A program made the translations under genes and the position numbers. Under the pieces are notes generated by a model that saw only the letters and a list, made by a program, of their open reading frames with translations, did no database searches and was not told where the DNA came from. Shown in pieces: positions 24,001 to 37,500 of a stretch of 64,000 nt of DNA. The stretch spans positions 434,001 to 498,000 of the forward strand of contig CAJFCJ010000012.1 in NCBI GenBank assembly GCA_904063045.1, given 5' to 3'. Source of the DNA: Dimorphilus gyrociliatus (taxonomy: Eukaryota > Annelida > Polychaeta > Dinophilidae). The stretch's first letter is position 1, and each line of letters begins with the position of its first letter.

Positions 24001-26766
24001 TCTATCTTTATCGACTCTTCAGGGACCTTCGATCGATTCTTATGCGAAAAAAAGGGAAAATTTGTTTTGTCCGCTTTTTCCGGCTTTGTCTTTTAGATAG
24101 ATTAAAAATTTCTTTAGCCGGAAGTTCAGCAAAAAATATACATACAAGTACACATCTTCAGAAATAGAAGATGATTGACGCTAATTGAAAATGAGGTTAA
24201 TTATTTTAAGTGTTTATACAATAAATATATACACTAATATATTTATACATAAATATATTTATGTACAAAAATATAAAGAGTATAAACACAATGTATATAT
24301 ATAATTACAGTATACATAGTTTTAATAAAGTGAGCATTGCACTAAACTTAAACTTAGTTTAGATCTTTGAAAAATAGAAAACATACATAATTAAACTTTA
24401 GATTAATAGGCTTAAGCACTTGATACTTTTTTATTTTTTTAAACAAATTCTTAATACGTTTTCAGTTATTATATCATATACTTTATTCTAATAATGTTGA
24501 AGCTCTAAGGGCTGTTCTACTTGGGTGAACATGGCTGATTTCTTAGGTCTTCACCGCAGTGGAAATAATATATATAAAAATTTTCTATATAGGAGTATTG
24601 AATCTATTGATATTCATCTGGTTCATAGTTGTATAAAACGAATTTTCAACTGTATCTCAAAGATAATCTCTTTTTCTATTGCCCTCTCTCTCTCTTTCTG
24701 TCTTTTCTTTCGTACCACGACCTCTTTCTCTCTATTCCTCCCTTATTTATCTAGTTTCTAAGTGTGAATGAAGTTTGAGACAAACATTTCTGTTATAAAA
24801 TTAGGGATATTTTATTGTGAATAATTCTTTACTTTAGGATATCATAAGTCTAATAATCAAGTCTATAATATAATATTCCAATAATTAAAAATACAAACAG
24901 CTATCAATCTAATTTATATCATGAGGAGAAAAAGGATCAGAGATTGACTTTGAAGAGAAAAAATCGAGATGGTGAATTTTTCGTTTTATATTTTCCACCA
25001 TTATAAATGCTAGTCTCGATCCTACTCTATAATTTTCTTCGTTGAGTCTACACAATAACGTTATAAGGTCGATATTCTTACGAAGAGTATTCACAAACGA
25101 AAGATAAAGAAAGCAGCTTACTGACGTAGCTTAATTGTTAAATCAAAAGGGACATTACAGATATATCAATTAAAGTATTGATCTTTGACGAAATTCTATT
25201 CTATTAAGTATAGATTATCGGCTAAGACTACATTAGATAAGTATCAAAAGCTATGAATTGAATTTTCTTTAGCTTGAGCTGTTCGGAGATGAGTGAGAAA
25301 TAATTATCAAATTTAGCACTCATAGAAGAAAATCTTGTACTCATTACTACATAATGAAAAAACAAATAAATTTCGTACTTTTGTGAAAAGAGAGATGACG
25401 GAGGCTATGCAATACTAACTTTCGAAGAAGTAAAACAAACGCATGTAAGGCAATAATTGAAAAATTACTCGATTACAAGTTATATTTATAAAGGATTCTA
25501 TGCAACTTATAGAGTATATTACAGCCATGTAAAGAATATTATTGTAGATGGTAAAAAATAAATTTAAATGCACAAGTTCAAAAAAAAAAAATCTTTTTTC
25601 GAATCCCATCTTAATACTGAATATTCCCTTTTTATTCATTGCACATTCTCTTTATATCCATCAGGAATACCGCATTTTTTTCTCCTGATTTCCTTTTAGA
25701 ATGCCAGAAACGAATAGTTATCAAAAGTTTATTTCTTTATTTATACAGTATATATCAAAATTTCTTAATAGATTTATTACTTGAATATTCATAATGTATT
25801 TATAATATATGAAGTATACAAAATAAACTTAAATTACATATTTTCTTTCAAAGTCGTAGTTCTAAAGTCCTGTTATGAATTATATCTTAGATATAAAAAA
25901 AAAATCAATATGAATTTTTCTTTTTCTTCTTCTCCTCCTTCTTCTTTTTCTCTTTATTTCCTTCCCTTTTCACGTATTATCTTTTTATCGTATATCTCTT
26001 AAATATTTATAATATATATATATTAAACAATACTTATATTTCAATAATCAGGATTGCTTTTTATTTAGCAATGTTTTTTATTTAATAATAGTAGTTCATC
26101 AGTTTTTTTTGTAACATATCAAGTTCTTTATGCTAATGAAGTGGAAATAAGCTTTGTTCTACTTTCATTTAGTAAACTATACTCTTGACGTATTATTAGC
26201 ATTAGTTGAACGAACAGATAAATATCTCTAGAGATTCAATAATGACATATTTCTGTCTAAAAGTAATCTGTTAATAAGAATTGTTTAACGCCTTGAAAGT
26301 GGGAAACAATTATTAACCTCTCTCTTTGCGTCAGTTTTCACCTTGAGAAGTGTAAAAATCGAAAATATAGACTAATATTAATTTGCACGTTGTTTTTGAA
26401 AGAAAAATGCATTCATATATATACTATATATATATATACTAATATATATACTTTGTATGTCTACAGATAATGTAGACATGTTGACTATACATGTACAAAA
26501 AGATTGATTATGTAGAATGAACTACAATTGTATTTATCCAATATTAAAAGATAAAATTTATAAATTTCCTGTATATGAATGGATTAAATTTTATGAATGA
26601 CTATCTCTGAAAACTTAAGTAATTGACTTGTATGTTATGTTAATATTGTGAATAGATTTCTATAAATTAACTAAAAATATCCTGATTAGGAGGAAGCATG
26701 TAAAATATGAGTCTTATTCTTAACTGACACACCTCATTTTTCTTTGTGTTTTTTTCAGTCACAATT
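18080..26766. other. Gene-poor 8.7-kb stretch
   Basis: The longest stretch without a supported gene. It is AT-rich with short CT/GA tracts (near 20100-20120 and 22970-23000), a TAGATGGCA site near 19294-19302 and an ACAGTATAC site near 24307. Open frames at 20795-20998, 23937-24167 and 24525-24761 look random. The frame at 24909-25094 on the minus strand has a more protein-like composition but no ATG or splice context. Distal control DNA for the allatotropin gene, or its 5' untranslated exon, may lie here, because the allatotropin coding exon begins right after a splice acceptor. Confidence 0.45.
22971..23000. repeat. CT-rich microsatellite tract
   Basis: A run of about ten CT units followed by TTTCTCTTCTTCTC in the gene-poor stretch. 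Confidence 0.8.
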
Positions 26767-27273
26767 ATGAAGTTGACTCTAATAGTGACACTTATGGTCA
26801 TTACAATAGCCACTGCTTATGGTTTACAATTTAAAGAACGTAGGGGTTTCCGTCTTGGAGCTTCTGATAGATTTTCTCATGGATTCGGAAAGCGAGCAGA
26901 CCTTTTCGAACAAGAGTAAGAATTTTCTTTTTTTCCAGATATGAAGGTGAACTTATCACTCTCTAGACGTGATTTTGTATATAAGTACACAATTGCTATA
27001 AAGATATTTGACAACTTCAAAATATTTTATACACCTTTCCTCCTGAGAATTTACTTTATTTCATTCATTCTATTCTTGCCTAGTGTTGAATAGCTTGTTT
27101 AGATTTATTCGCATATTTTCATTAAATATTTTGTAAATAGTTTTCCTTCTTACAGAATAGTGCTATCGGTTAACAAACTATCAGAAAAACTGGCGAACAA
27201 TCCTCAATTTGCCCGCTTATTTTTGGACAGAGTAATCGACCGAAACGGTAAAATCATTTACAAACTTGAGTAG
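26767..27273 (+). CDS. Allatotropin neuropeptide precursor
   Basis: Two exons, 26767-26915 and 27156-27273, joined in phase 2, encode 88 residues. A signal peptide (MKLTLIVTLMVITIATAYG) is followed by a short spacer and a dibasic site. Next comes GFRLGASDRFSHGF, then Gly-Lys-Arg, so the mature product is a C-terminally amidated 14-mer. The GFR start and the DRFSHGF-amide end match the lophotrochozoan allatotropin type (annelid and mollusc peptides of this family begin GFR and end HGF or HGY-amide). The remaining part (ending RVIDRNGKIIYKLE) resembles the conserved acidic/hydrophobic C-terminal region of these precursors. Allatotropins act on orexin-related GPCRs in muscle, gut and feeding control. 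The ATG lies only 8 bp after a pyrimidine tract and CAG acceptor, so a non-coding 5' exon is expected upstream. A poly(A) signal lies at 27352. Confidence 0.92.
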
Positions 27274-28693
27274 TTGTTGAGTAAATTCTATATATTTTCT
27301 AGAGCAGCTGCCAATCAAGCTAATTTGACAGCTTGTATATATTCTATTGTAAATAAAAATTTGTCGATCTTATACAATTTCAACATTTTCCTTTGTATTC
27401 AATAATTTTATTGGATTTATTTATGTAACATATATATTTCATTCTCCTTCGAATTTTTTTAATGAATATTCAAATTAGTTGAATATACATGTCTAAAATA
27501 ATATTTAATTGAACAGGCGATGGACTCATTACGAAAAGTGAATTGCTTAGGGATGATTCCGAGAAAAAGTAAACAATTGGATAAGAAAAGTTTATTTTTT
27601 TGTGTATTAAAAGAAGAGAAAGATATATGTATATATCTATATCTATGTATGTATTTATATATATATTTATATATATATAAATATATAAGTTATAGTTGTC
27701 GCACTTTTCAGTTTTTATATGTGTTGTAAAAAGAAAGATTAAAAAAATATTTATTTATGTTTTTCCCTTTTGATTGAAAGAAAAACTCTGACAGATTATA
27801 TGACACAAAAATACTTGCATTGAATAAACGGAACCGCAAATTACACTTTTTAACTAATATTTAATATAATTCAAAAGAGAGAGAGAGAGAAAGAAAGAGA
27901 AGTAAGAAAAAACAATATATAGTTAATATACTTAATATACTAAGAGTGACTTATATTAGGTACTTATATCATGCTTCCATTTACGAATGTAAGGACAATA
28001 AGATAACTGAATTAATAACACACCCACATAAATCAACATGCATATATTGTAATTAGAATTGAGAAAATCTTTGAGTGGTTTTTTTTTTCTTCATCCCTCT
28101 GTTTTGTAGAGGAATAACTGACTAAATCTAAATCCTCGGCTAAAAGGATAAGCTGCCTGGAATTCATATGAGGGATGGTTGGATAGTATCATGACTGTCT
28201 TATTTACCTTAAGTACCCTTATACACCCTTTCCTTTATTATAACTTGACAATAAATCAACAGGATCACGAAAAATATTTGGCTGCAGAATTCTGAGAATC
28301 TTGCTCAATTTCCATACAAGGCGTTGCCTTAAAAGATACAAAAGTACACAAGGAGAAGTCTAGATAAAAGTAGACCTATAGTAAAAATATCATAAAAATA
28401 CTTATATAGTTGTGTTAACAAGTGATTTAAATGAACAACTCGTGTTACATCCATAATAATATTCATAATATTTATTCATTCTATTTTATTATAAACTAGA
28501 TGGCGTAACCTATACCGCCCCTTTATTGTTTGTTATCTGTTTATTCGTATTGCATATTTGAAAAGCGACCCCTTCCGAGTAGGTTAATAATTGGTTCAAA
28601 TTAGTAATAAGAAGTTGTGAGATTCGTTAGATACAAAATAATATTGATTTAAAGTAAGACCGATCGTTTCAGCGAAATATTAAATATTTTGTA
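27274..28693. other. Intergenic stretch between allatotropin and GPCR genes
   Basis: It holds the AATAAA at 27352, a GA-rich tract near 27878-27902 and a CTAGATGGCG site near 28496-28505. No supported exon was found. The two flanking genes converge here. Confidence 0.5.
27352..27357 (+). promoter_or_regulatory. Candidate poly(A) signal for the allatotropin gene
   Basis: AATAAA lies 79 bp after the stop codon, on the same strand, at a typical distance for a compact 3' untranslated region. Confidence 0.6.
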
Positions 28694-29817
28694 TTATTTC
28701 TTCTTTTTACATTTGCATTTCAACATTCTAATTAGCTCTCTTCTGTAGATTTTGTTGCATGAAACATAAATTATCGGATTAATTAGCGGTAGCAGGACAA
28801 TTAAGATTGTGGTTATGACATGTTCGAGTCCAATAATATCCGGGTTATTCTTTATCATGTCGACCACTAGCCTAACCTATGGAATAAATAAGAAATGATA
28901 GGAAGACATTTAAAATTAATAGTTTTTTAAAACGCTATAATTATTTTACTTACGAAAAAAGGAACAGTTAATAAAGTGTTAACCGTTGCAATAACTTTTG
29001 TAACAAGACTAAACATTTCAAATTTCTCTTTCCCATACTTTTTTATGTTAATTTTTCTTTTTAATGTATCCAAAGCGTATTCTATTCTACTCTTACGCTT
29101 TTCTTCTATAGTTTTATTATATTCAGTTTCACTGTCCATCGATATGAACTCTTTCATTTCGAATGTATTTTTATTATTGTTTGGTGTAGTTTTCCCTCTT
29201 TTTTCAGCCAACCTTGCTGCTATTAAACTAGTAATACAAACCATAAATGCATTACCTAAGCCATAAATGACCAGATAGGATAAGATGAGAGTGTGAACTA
29301 CATTGTTCTTTCCAGCTGTTACGTCCAAACCACATATTCTATTATCTTGATAATAATTGTATGGCACAGTTAATCCATATAAAGGTAGAGAAGTTATGAC
29401 CATATTCAATATTCCTATAATTATGATAAATATAAAAACATTTCTAATACTCATAAACTCAAGTAATTTAAAGTGTGTTGTTAATAGGATATATCGATGA
29501 GTACTTAGAAGCGTCACAACAAGTATAGACGTCATAAAACAGACAAACGATACTAATCCCATTATGTTGCAAGTAACATTGTGTCTAAATTCATCGCAAG
29601 TTAATGTGTTAATTAAATGTTGAGTGACTAAAATTGAAGCGTATAATAAATTAGAGATCGACATAAGTTTAATAAGAAAATGAGTAAGAGTTTCCTTCTT
29701 TAATCTTAAACGGCATAATAGAATCATAACAACAAGATTTTCCAATATACCAATAAACAGTGTTACCGGAATTTCAGCCTTCCAGACTATTTCTCTCGAG
29801 CAACTTGTATTGTTCAT
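28694..29817 (-). CDS. Divergent rhodopsin-class GPCR
   Basis: Two exons, 28954-29817 and 28694-28876 (77-bp intron, phase 0), give 348 residues with seven hydrophobic spans. TM1 keeps the Asn of GxxxNxxV (GILENLVV). A Cys before TM3 (CNIMG) and one in the second outer loop (RICGLDV) can pair. TM7 has LPLINPIIY, the NPxxY motif. Other landmarks are changed. The TM2 Asp is Asn (SISNLLY), DRY is HRY (STHRYILL), and the TM6 CWxP is LLTVP. The third inner loop is charged (Lys/Glu rich) and the short tail is basic with a CKCKKKKK end. It is likely a plasma-membrane receptor for an unknown ligand, possibly a peptide. It is not an obvious allatotropin/orexin receptor despite lying next to the allatotropin gene. 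The losses at TM2 and DRY suggest altered sodium binding and G-protein activation. Confidence 0.85.
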
Positions 29818-31577
29818 AATTTCATTAAATAGAATATCTTAATTAAGTTATATAGGTAAATATACAAAGAATTGAAGATATTAATGAAATATCTTCTATC
29901 CTGAGTAAACATATATCCGTGTACAGTTTGTCTGATACGAAATGGCCAACACTGCTATTCGAATAGCGATTATCTCGTCTAATATGAAACCTATAACATA
30001 TTGTGTATTTATTCGTTTTTGGCCTGTCAATCGTCGGACGACTTAATTGTTTTTATCAGTTAAGAGAATAATTTTGTCACTCCTCAATGTAATATAATAT
30101 TGATATAAGCGATACCATTGTCAATAGTTTTTCCTTTGTACAATTAAAAACGAAATTAAATCAAATGACTCTAAACAAGAGAAATTGTTCATCAATTTTC
30201 ATATTTGTCAATCTATTTTTAAATGCGAAATTGCTTTGCAAAACATATTTTGATCGTACGAAGAGTTTTTTATTACGAATATTTCTGTCCAAATTCAAAG
30301 ATATGATGTTTTAATGAAATTTTTAACTGAACTGTATTATTCACCCTATTCCTATTGTAGTAAACAGAATACAATTTTTTATATATGCATATTGTATTCA
30401 ACAACGAGAAGGCTGGGTTATTCAACCTAAGAATTCTATTTCTATAAAACTTGGTTACACTCAACATGCGAAACGAATAAATATAAAATATTTAAAAAAT
30501 TTAAAGATAATTTTTAATTTTCTAGGAACAAAATTCAAAATTGTTATAAGAGCTATTAATCCTATGTAAATACTATGTAAATAAAGGTATTAATAAACAT
30601 TTTGTTAAAAACGGGTTAGATAAATAATACTAGTCTTAAAAAAAACATTAGACCTGTGAAATATTTAAAATTATTTTTAATATTTTATGCTAAAAGATAA
30701 AATCTTATTTATTCTATTTGATCTACAGAGATGAGTGAAGTAAAAGATAGATATTATATTATAGAATAATGTCAATTCTCAGGTAACATTCCTACGAATG
30801 TATTGAATGTTCTACCTATGAAAGCCACTTGAACATTTACCCAGCATGTAAAAAACAAAATCTAAGTTTTTTTTATCATACAATTAAATATATGATCGTA
30901 CAAAAACAAAAATAAAGTTTTCATAGGCCATTAGAAAGAAAATGCAAAATTTTTAAATAGTACGGAAATTAAAAACTACACGAAAGCGTTTCTTTCATCT
31001 TCATTATAAATTTTCTTTTCGTTTTTCTTGAATTGAACAATAAAAAGTAGATACTCTATAAAAAATACTAAACTTATTCTTGTAATATTGTATACTATAT
31101 AAATATATGTTTAATCTATTACACTGCATTAAAATATAGGTTGAACGATAATATAATAACTTCTTAACAATAAAATGGAAATGCGTGATCGTTGTTTCGC
31201 TAATAATGAAGAAAGAAATTTCAAAAATTACATTATATAGCTTTCCAAAAATATATATCTTTAGCTCCGCCTACTTGATGAGAAAACTTCTTATGATTCC
31301 GAAAATTCCTAACCAATAAAAGTTGTCCTATTTGAATATAATAATATAAAAAGGCGGTTTCAATATTACAGCAAGCTCTTGAACTTATAGGGAGGGGACA
31401 AATTCGTATTGAATGTCATGAATGACGGAGCTTTTCAGGCCGGCTGGTTGAACAACGCCTAAGAAATTTCGTTTTTAGTACTGAAACTCATCAAACGATT
31501 TGTTAATTTAGAAAAAAAACTGATTTAATTCGGATTAAATGCAATAAATATTATTTTTATCAAGAGTTTTAACCAAA
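29818..31577. other. Intergenic stretch upstream of the mucin gene
   Basis: The GPCR and the mucin gene diverge from this stretch, so it should hold both promoters. A locally GC-richer part (about 31260-31460, with AGGCGG, GGGAGGGG and CAGGCCGGC) lies just before the mucin start. No coding exon was found. Confidence 0.45.
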
Positions 31578-34500
31578 ATGTTCAATATGCTGAGATCCTT
31601 AAAGACAAACATCTATTTAACAATTCTTCTATTTTGTATATTTAAGGGTAAGTAGATAAAAGCCACATTAAAGGTGTTCTGTAAGACTCTGTAAAATAAG
31701 AGTCACTGCATATCTGCAAATTTCAAGAAATATGGATAATAGCGTTATTTAGAGAATACTATGAAATTTCACAAAACCAATTTATATCTTTCAGGAAATA
31801 GCGAAGCTAACCTTACTACGTCAAATTCATCACTGGAAACATCCTCAATGCAAAGTACTATGTCAGCATCCAATACTCAATACAGTACAACAGAGACAAT
31901 AAATTCTACCACAGAAACAAGTAGTACTCAATATAGCGAAACAGCCTCAGTATCATACAGTCCAACTGCAACACCAGATATGGAAGCCAGTAGTACTCAA
32001 TCAGTGACACCAGAAATGGGAATCAGTACTACTCCATCTGATGCAGCAGAAACTTATGAAACAGAAAGCCCTGAGGTGTATTCTACAACTACGCAAGATA
32101 TGTCGATGGGAACAATGGATAGTAGTAAAACGCCAATGGACGAAGAAGTGACAGATATGACATATAGTAGTACTTCATCAGATGCATCAGCAACTCCTGA
32201 GGTTTATTCTACTAATACGCAAGATATGTCGATGGGAACAATGGATAGTAGTAAAACGCCAATGGACGAAGAAGTGACAGATATGCCATATAGTAGTACT
32301 TCATCAGATGCATCAGCAACTCCTGAGGTTTATTCTACTAATACGCAAGATATGTCGATGGGAACAATGGATAGTAGTAAAACACCAATGGACGAAGAAG
32401 TGACAGATATGCCATATAGTAGTATTTCATCAGATGCATCAGCAACTCCTGAGGTTTATTCTACTAATACGCAAGATATGTCGATGGGAACAATGGGTAG
32501 TAGTAAAACGCCAATGGATGAAGAAGTGACAGATATGCCATATAGTAGTACTCCATCAGATGCATCAGCAACTCCTGAGGTTTATTCTACTAATACGCAA
32601 GATATGTCGATGGGAACAATGGGTAGTAGTAAAACGCCAATGGATGAAGAAGTGACAGATATGCCATATAGTAGTACTCCATCAGATGCATCAGCAACTC
32701 CTGAGGTTTATTCTACTAATACGCAAGATATGTCGATGGGAACAATGGATAGTAGTAAAACGCCAATGGACGAAGAAGTGACAGATATGCCATATAGTAG
32801 TACTTCATCAGATGCATCGGCAACTCCTGAGGTTTATTCTACTAATACGCAAGATATGTCGATGGGAACAATGGGTAGTAGTAAAACGCCAATGGATGAA
32901 GAAGTGACAGATATGCCATATAGTAGTACTCCATCAGATGCATCAGCAACTCCTGAGGTTTATTCTACTAATACGCAAGATATGTCGATGGGAACAATGG
33001 ATAGTAGTAAAACGCCAATGGACGAAGAAGTGACAGATATGCCATATAGTAGTACTTCATCAGATGCATCGGCAACTCCTGAGGTTTATTCTACTAATAC
33101 GCAAGATATGTCGATGGGAACAATGGGTAGTAGTAAAACGCCAATGGATGAAGAAGTGACAGATATGCCATATAGTAGTACTCCATCAGATGCATCAGCA
33201 ACTCCTGAGGTTTATTCTACTAATACGCAAGATATGTCGATGGGAACAATGGATAGTAGTAAAACGCCAATGGACGAAGAAGTGACAGATATGCCATATA
33301 GTAGTACTCCATCAGATGCATCAGCAACTCCTGGTATTAATTCTACTAATACACAAGAAATGCCGACAGGAACAATGGATGGTAGTGAAACACCAATGGG
33401 TGAAACAGCAACAGATATGCCACATAGTAGTACTCCATCAGATGCATCAGCAACTCCTGATATTGATTCTACTAATACGCAAGATATGTCGATGGGAACA
33501 ATGGATAGTAGTAAAACACCAATGGACGAAGAAGTGACAGATATGCCATATAGTAGTACTCCATCAGATGCATCAGCAACTCCTGGTATTAATTCTACTA
33601 ATACACAAGAAATGCCGACAGGAACAATGGATGGTAGTAAAACACCAATGGGTGAAACAGCAACAGATATGCCACATAGTAGTACTCCATCAGATGCATC
33701 AGCAACTCCTGATATTGATTCTACTAATACGCAGGAAATGCGGACAGAAACAACGGAAGGTAGTAAAACACCAATGGGTGAAACAGTCACAACAGCTAAA
33801 CAAGAAGCAACTAAAGATTTAACAACAAAAACCGTTGATGCTACTACAGCTGGTCCAAATTGTGCCAATGGAGGCGTAACTTGCCTCAATGAAGGTTTTT
33901 GCATAGATGAAAAGTGTGTTTGTAGTAACGGATGGAAAGGAGAAACTTGTTCAGATGATGTAGATGAATGCGAAGATGCAAATTTTTGTAATGGTGGAAT
34001 TTGTAATGGCTCTTTTCCCACTGGAAGCTTTACCTGTACGTGTGGTAATGATAAGACCGGTCGTCGTTGTGAAAATAGTTAAGTATAAAAAATTCTCTGT
34101 AAAGTCATTAATTTTAAATGTTATTTAGATAAGCCATGCCCCAGTTTATGTAAATGTACTGACGCTGCTCCTTCAACCTGTGATAGTTGCATAGATGGTT
34201 ATGAGTTGAATAATGATAATATTTGCGAACGTAATATGTCACTTGTATTTAAATTATAAGGTATATGTAATCATGTATGCTTTTACAGCCAAAAAGTGTA
34301 CTGACAGTGGCTGCACTGAATGTTTGCTAGGAGTTTGTAAGAAATGCGGACATGAATATTATCTTCGTGTTGACAAATGTCAACCCTGCCACGCATCATG
34401 TGATGGGTGTCATGACGATGGTCCGTCAAATTGTATTGAATGTTCAGTGGGATATAATCTTATAGCAGACAGCTGTGAGAGTAAGTTCTAGTTTATCAGG

Positions 34501-37500
34501 AATTATTCTCGCTATTTTAACATTTATTTTAAGAAACATGTGGTAATTCTGGAGATGGATGTGAAAAGTGTACTGGAGATGTTTGTGATAAATGTAAACC
34601 CGGTTATGAAATGCATAATACCGGATGTCGAGGTAAGTGAAGTAATTTTTTTAAACTATAACCTATTTATCATAAACTTGATTAAACAGAGAGAGATTAT
34701 GAGAATCAATGTCAAAGCAATCCATGTGAAAATAATGGAGACTGTGAAGATGGATACTTCGAATTTATCTGCACTTGTAAGGGACCATTTACGGGAAAGA
34801 CTTGCCAAATTTGTACGTGAAATCATAGTAGAATGTGTAATATTCCTAATTCTTGTAATTCCAGTGCCAGAGAGAGTTGGAAGACTTTTCGATTACAGTG
34901 ATGCTATACAAAAAACAAAGAATAGAGATTCATTCATTGAAAGAGTAAAATTCAGAGAGAAAGTACCATTTATTTATGGGAGTTTTAAGAAGTGCTATGT
35001 GAGGATTTTTGTGCTATAATTTGATTGAAATCTCTAAACTCTATTTATCCTCTCTAGATATCAAGCAATGGCTATATAACACTTCAAAGGAGATACGGAA
35101 GTAAACCTCCTTCTGGTCTAGATGACATAAACCTGCCTAAAAGTTTAAATAGAAAGGCTAAAAAATCTGGTTTTGCAATAATAGCTCCTCTTTGGGTGGA
35201 TGGTAGTATCAGAGAAGGAACAGTGTACTATAAAGAATATCAAAATAGGGGGGGCATAAATATCAAAGACTTCGCTCAACTTCAGTATATAAACCAATAT
35301 ATTAGAGCTAAAACAGAACAGGAAACATTTGAAACATCTTGGGCTTTCATTGTTACTTGGGAGGATTTGGGCCCATATGGTGGTAGATCAAGTGAAGTAA
35401 ACATCTAGTTTTTGTAAGCATTTGATTTTTTCTTATTAAATTGTAAAATATTTCAGAGAGCAACATTTCAATTACTTTTGGTTAAAGGAAGTCAAGAAGG
35501 TGTTGATTCAACAGAAGTGTATGCCGTCTTCTTATATGAAGAAATAAAATTTGCTAAATTATCCAATTATCAAAATGCGGTTGGATATTTCGCTATGAAA
35601 GGAGAACAATCCACAAGTGACAGTATTGGTATCAGTGGAACTGATACTGTATTTGATTTGGATGTTGAATCTTATGAAGGTATTTAATGGTATTATTTAA
35701 TAGAATTTATATTATCTTAAATTTACTTTCCTTAGACGAAGTTGGTGAAATATTTTGGCCAATTAGTACCGAAGACATTATAGATTACGACAGACAATGT
35801 AATGCATGGATTAATATGCAATCTGCTATTCAATTTTGGATTAATGTGGCTCGCTTTTTAGCTTTGGTATGTCAAATATAATAGCAAGATAGCTTGGAAA
35901 TTTTACAACTTTTTTTATAGCCATGTCCATGTTCAATTTTCCAAGCGTCAATTGATCGTTCCATGCGATTTGCATACAGTGCAGGTGGTGCAACATGCTT
36001 TGCTAGAGTATTCAGATATTCCTATGTCAGTCATTTTATACATTTTTATCGTAATAATTATTGACATAATACTTATTTTCTCAGACGTGTTGCTACAGAG
36101 ATTCCTCTTTGGTTACTGATCCAGCTTCAAGTGGACATTTAAATGTCTTCAATCCTTATTTTCACCGTACAAATTTCTTAATTGACTTAAGAGCTAAACA
36201 AGACTGCTGTATTAATTCCGATAATTGCAATGACTACATCTCTTACCGGCCAATAGATAACTGTTTTCGTTATAGACCACCTTTCTTCTCATGGGGCTTT
36301 GGTGACCCACATGTTCAGACTCTGGATGCATTTACATATACTTTCAACGGTCTCGGAGAGTATTCTTTGATTGAAGCTGATGAATTTGACATTCAAGTAT
36401 AAATTTTCCTTTCTTATATTTTATCTACCTATTTAATTACTTATCAGTGATTTTTAATTACAGGCCAGAACTTATAGAGTTACAAACGAAAACACAGGAG
36501 AGTTAGCTTTTGCCACAAGTTATGCAGCCTACGTTGCTAGAGACAAAGGGGCTTCACATGGATTCCAAATTCAATTAAACAAAACTAATAACGGTGATAT
36601 TATATATTTTAAATAAATTAAACTCATAAGCTTTATTTGCTTGTTCTAGGTTTAACTTTGTTTAAACTGGATAGTTCAAAACTAGCTACAGATATTACAA
36701 AAACATTTATGGATACAAAAGATGGAGAGCTTGTTAAAGATATAAGTGATGACTTCAGTCTTACCAAAAATAGCGCTACAGAGGTTGAGGTGACTCTCAG
36801 TACTTCTGGTAAGCTACTAAATTATTTAAAAATTATCTTTATAAAATAAAAGTGTGTTTTCTATTATGACAAATTAAATAGGTGTAACATTAACTTTTAC
36901 TTACAACAATGGACAAGTTGACTATTCTGCTGGTATACCACAAATCTTTAGGGGTAAAACAAGGTATTTATTACTCAATTCTATACTTTTTTGGTTAATC
37001 ATAAGCTATCATTTAAATAAAGAGGTCTCATGGGAAACTTTGACGGAGATAAGACAAATGATTTAGTTCCTAAAAATGGAAGCATTCATATATCAGTTAA
37101 TGCAAGTCAGGAGGAAATCTTTAAGCAGTTTGGAGAAACATGGAGACTATCAGCAGAAGAATCTCTTTTCTCCTATATAGACGGTGGCGCTTGGATCGAT
37201 TATAATGATGTGAATTTTATTCCTAAATTTCTTCCAAAAATTATCCCTCAAGAAGTAAAAGACAAATGTACATCCAATAATGTGCTAAACGAAAATTGTG
37301 CTTTTGATTTGATAAATACTGGAAATGATAAACTAGCTGAAGCTTCAAAAGAGACCCAAGAAAAGGGAGATGAACTAGCTAACCAACTATCTAACACTGC
37401 TCCGACACTTTCAGCTTTCATGAAAGACGGAGTTACTAACCTTACAGCTCTACAATGCTCAATTGGAACAAACTGTACTTTCATTCTTGAAGCTGAGGAT

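Noticed and set aside
24909-25094. 61-codon minus-strand frame with protein-like composition
   Set aside because: It starts with GTG and has no signal peptide, ATG or credible neighbouring exon. Kept only as a weak possibility.
33316-33822. Two plus-strand frames in another phase of the mucin repeats
   Set aside because: They are shadow frames of the same repeat units and share no protein features.
33212-34021. 269-codon open frame on the minus strand within the mucin repeats
   Set aside because: The 126-bp repeat is a multiple of three, so one open antisense frame repeats with it. The sense strand is clearly coding.
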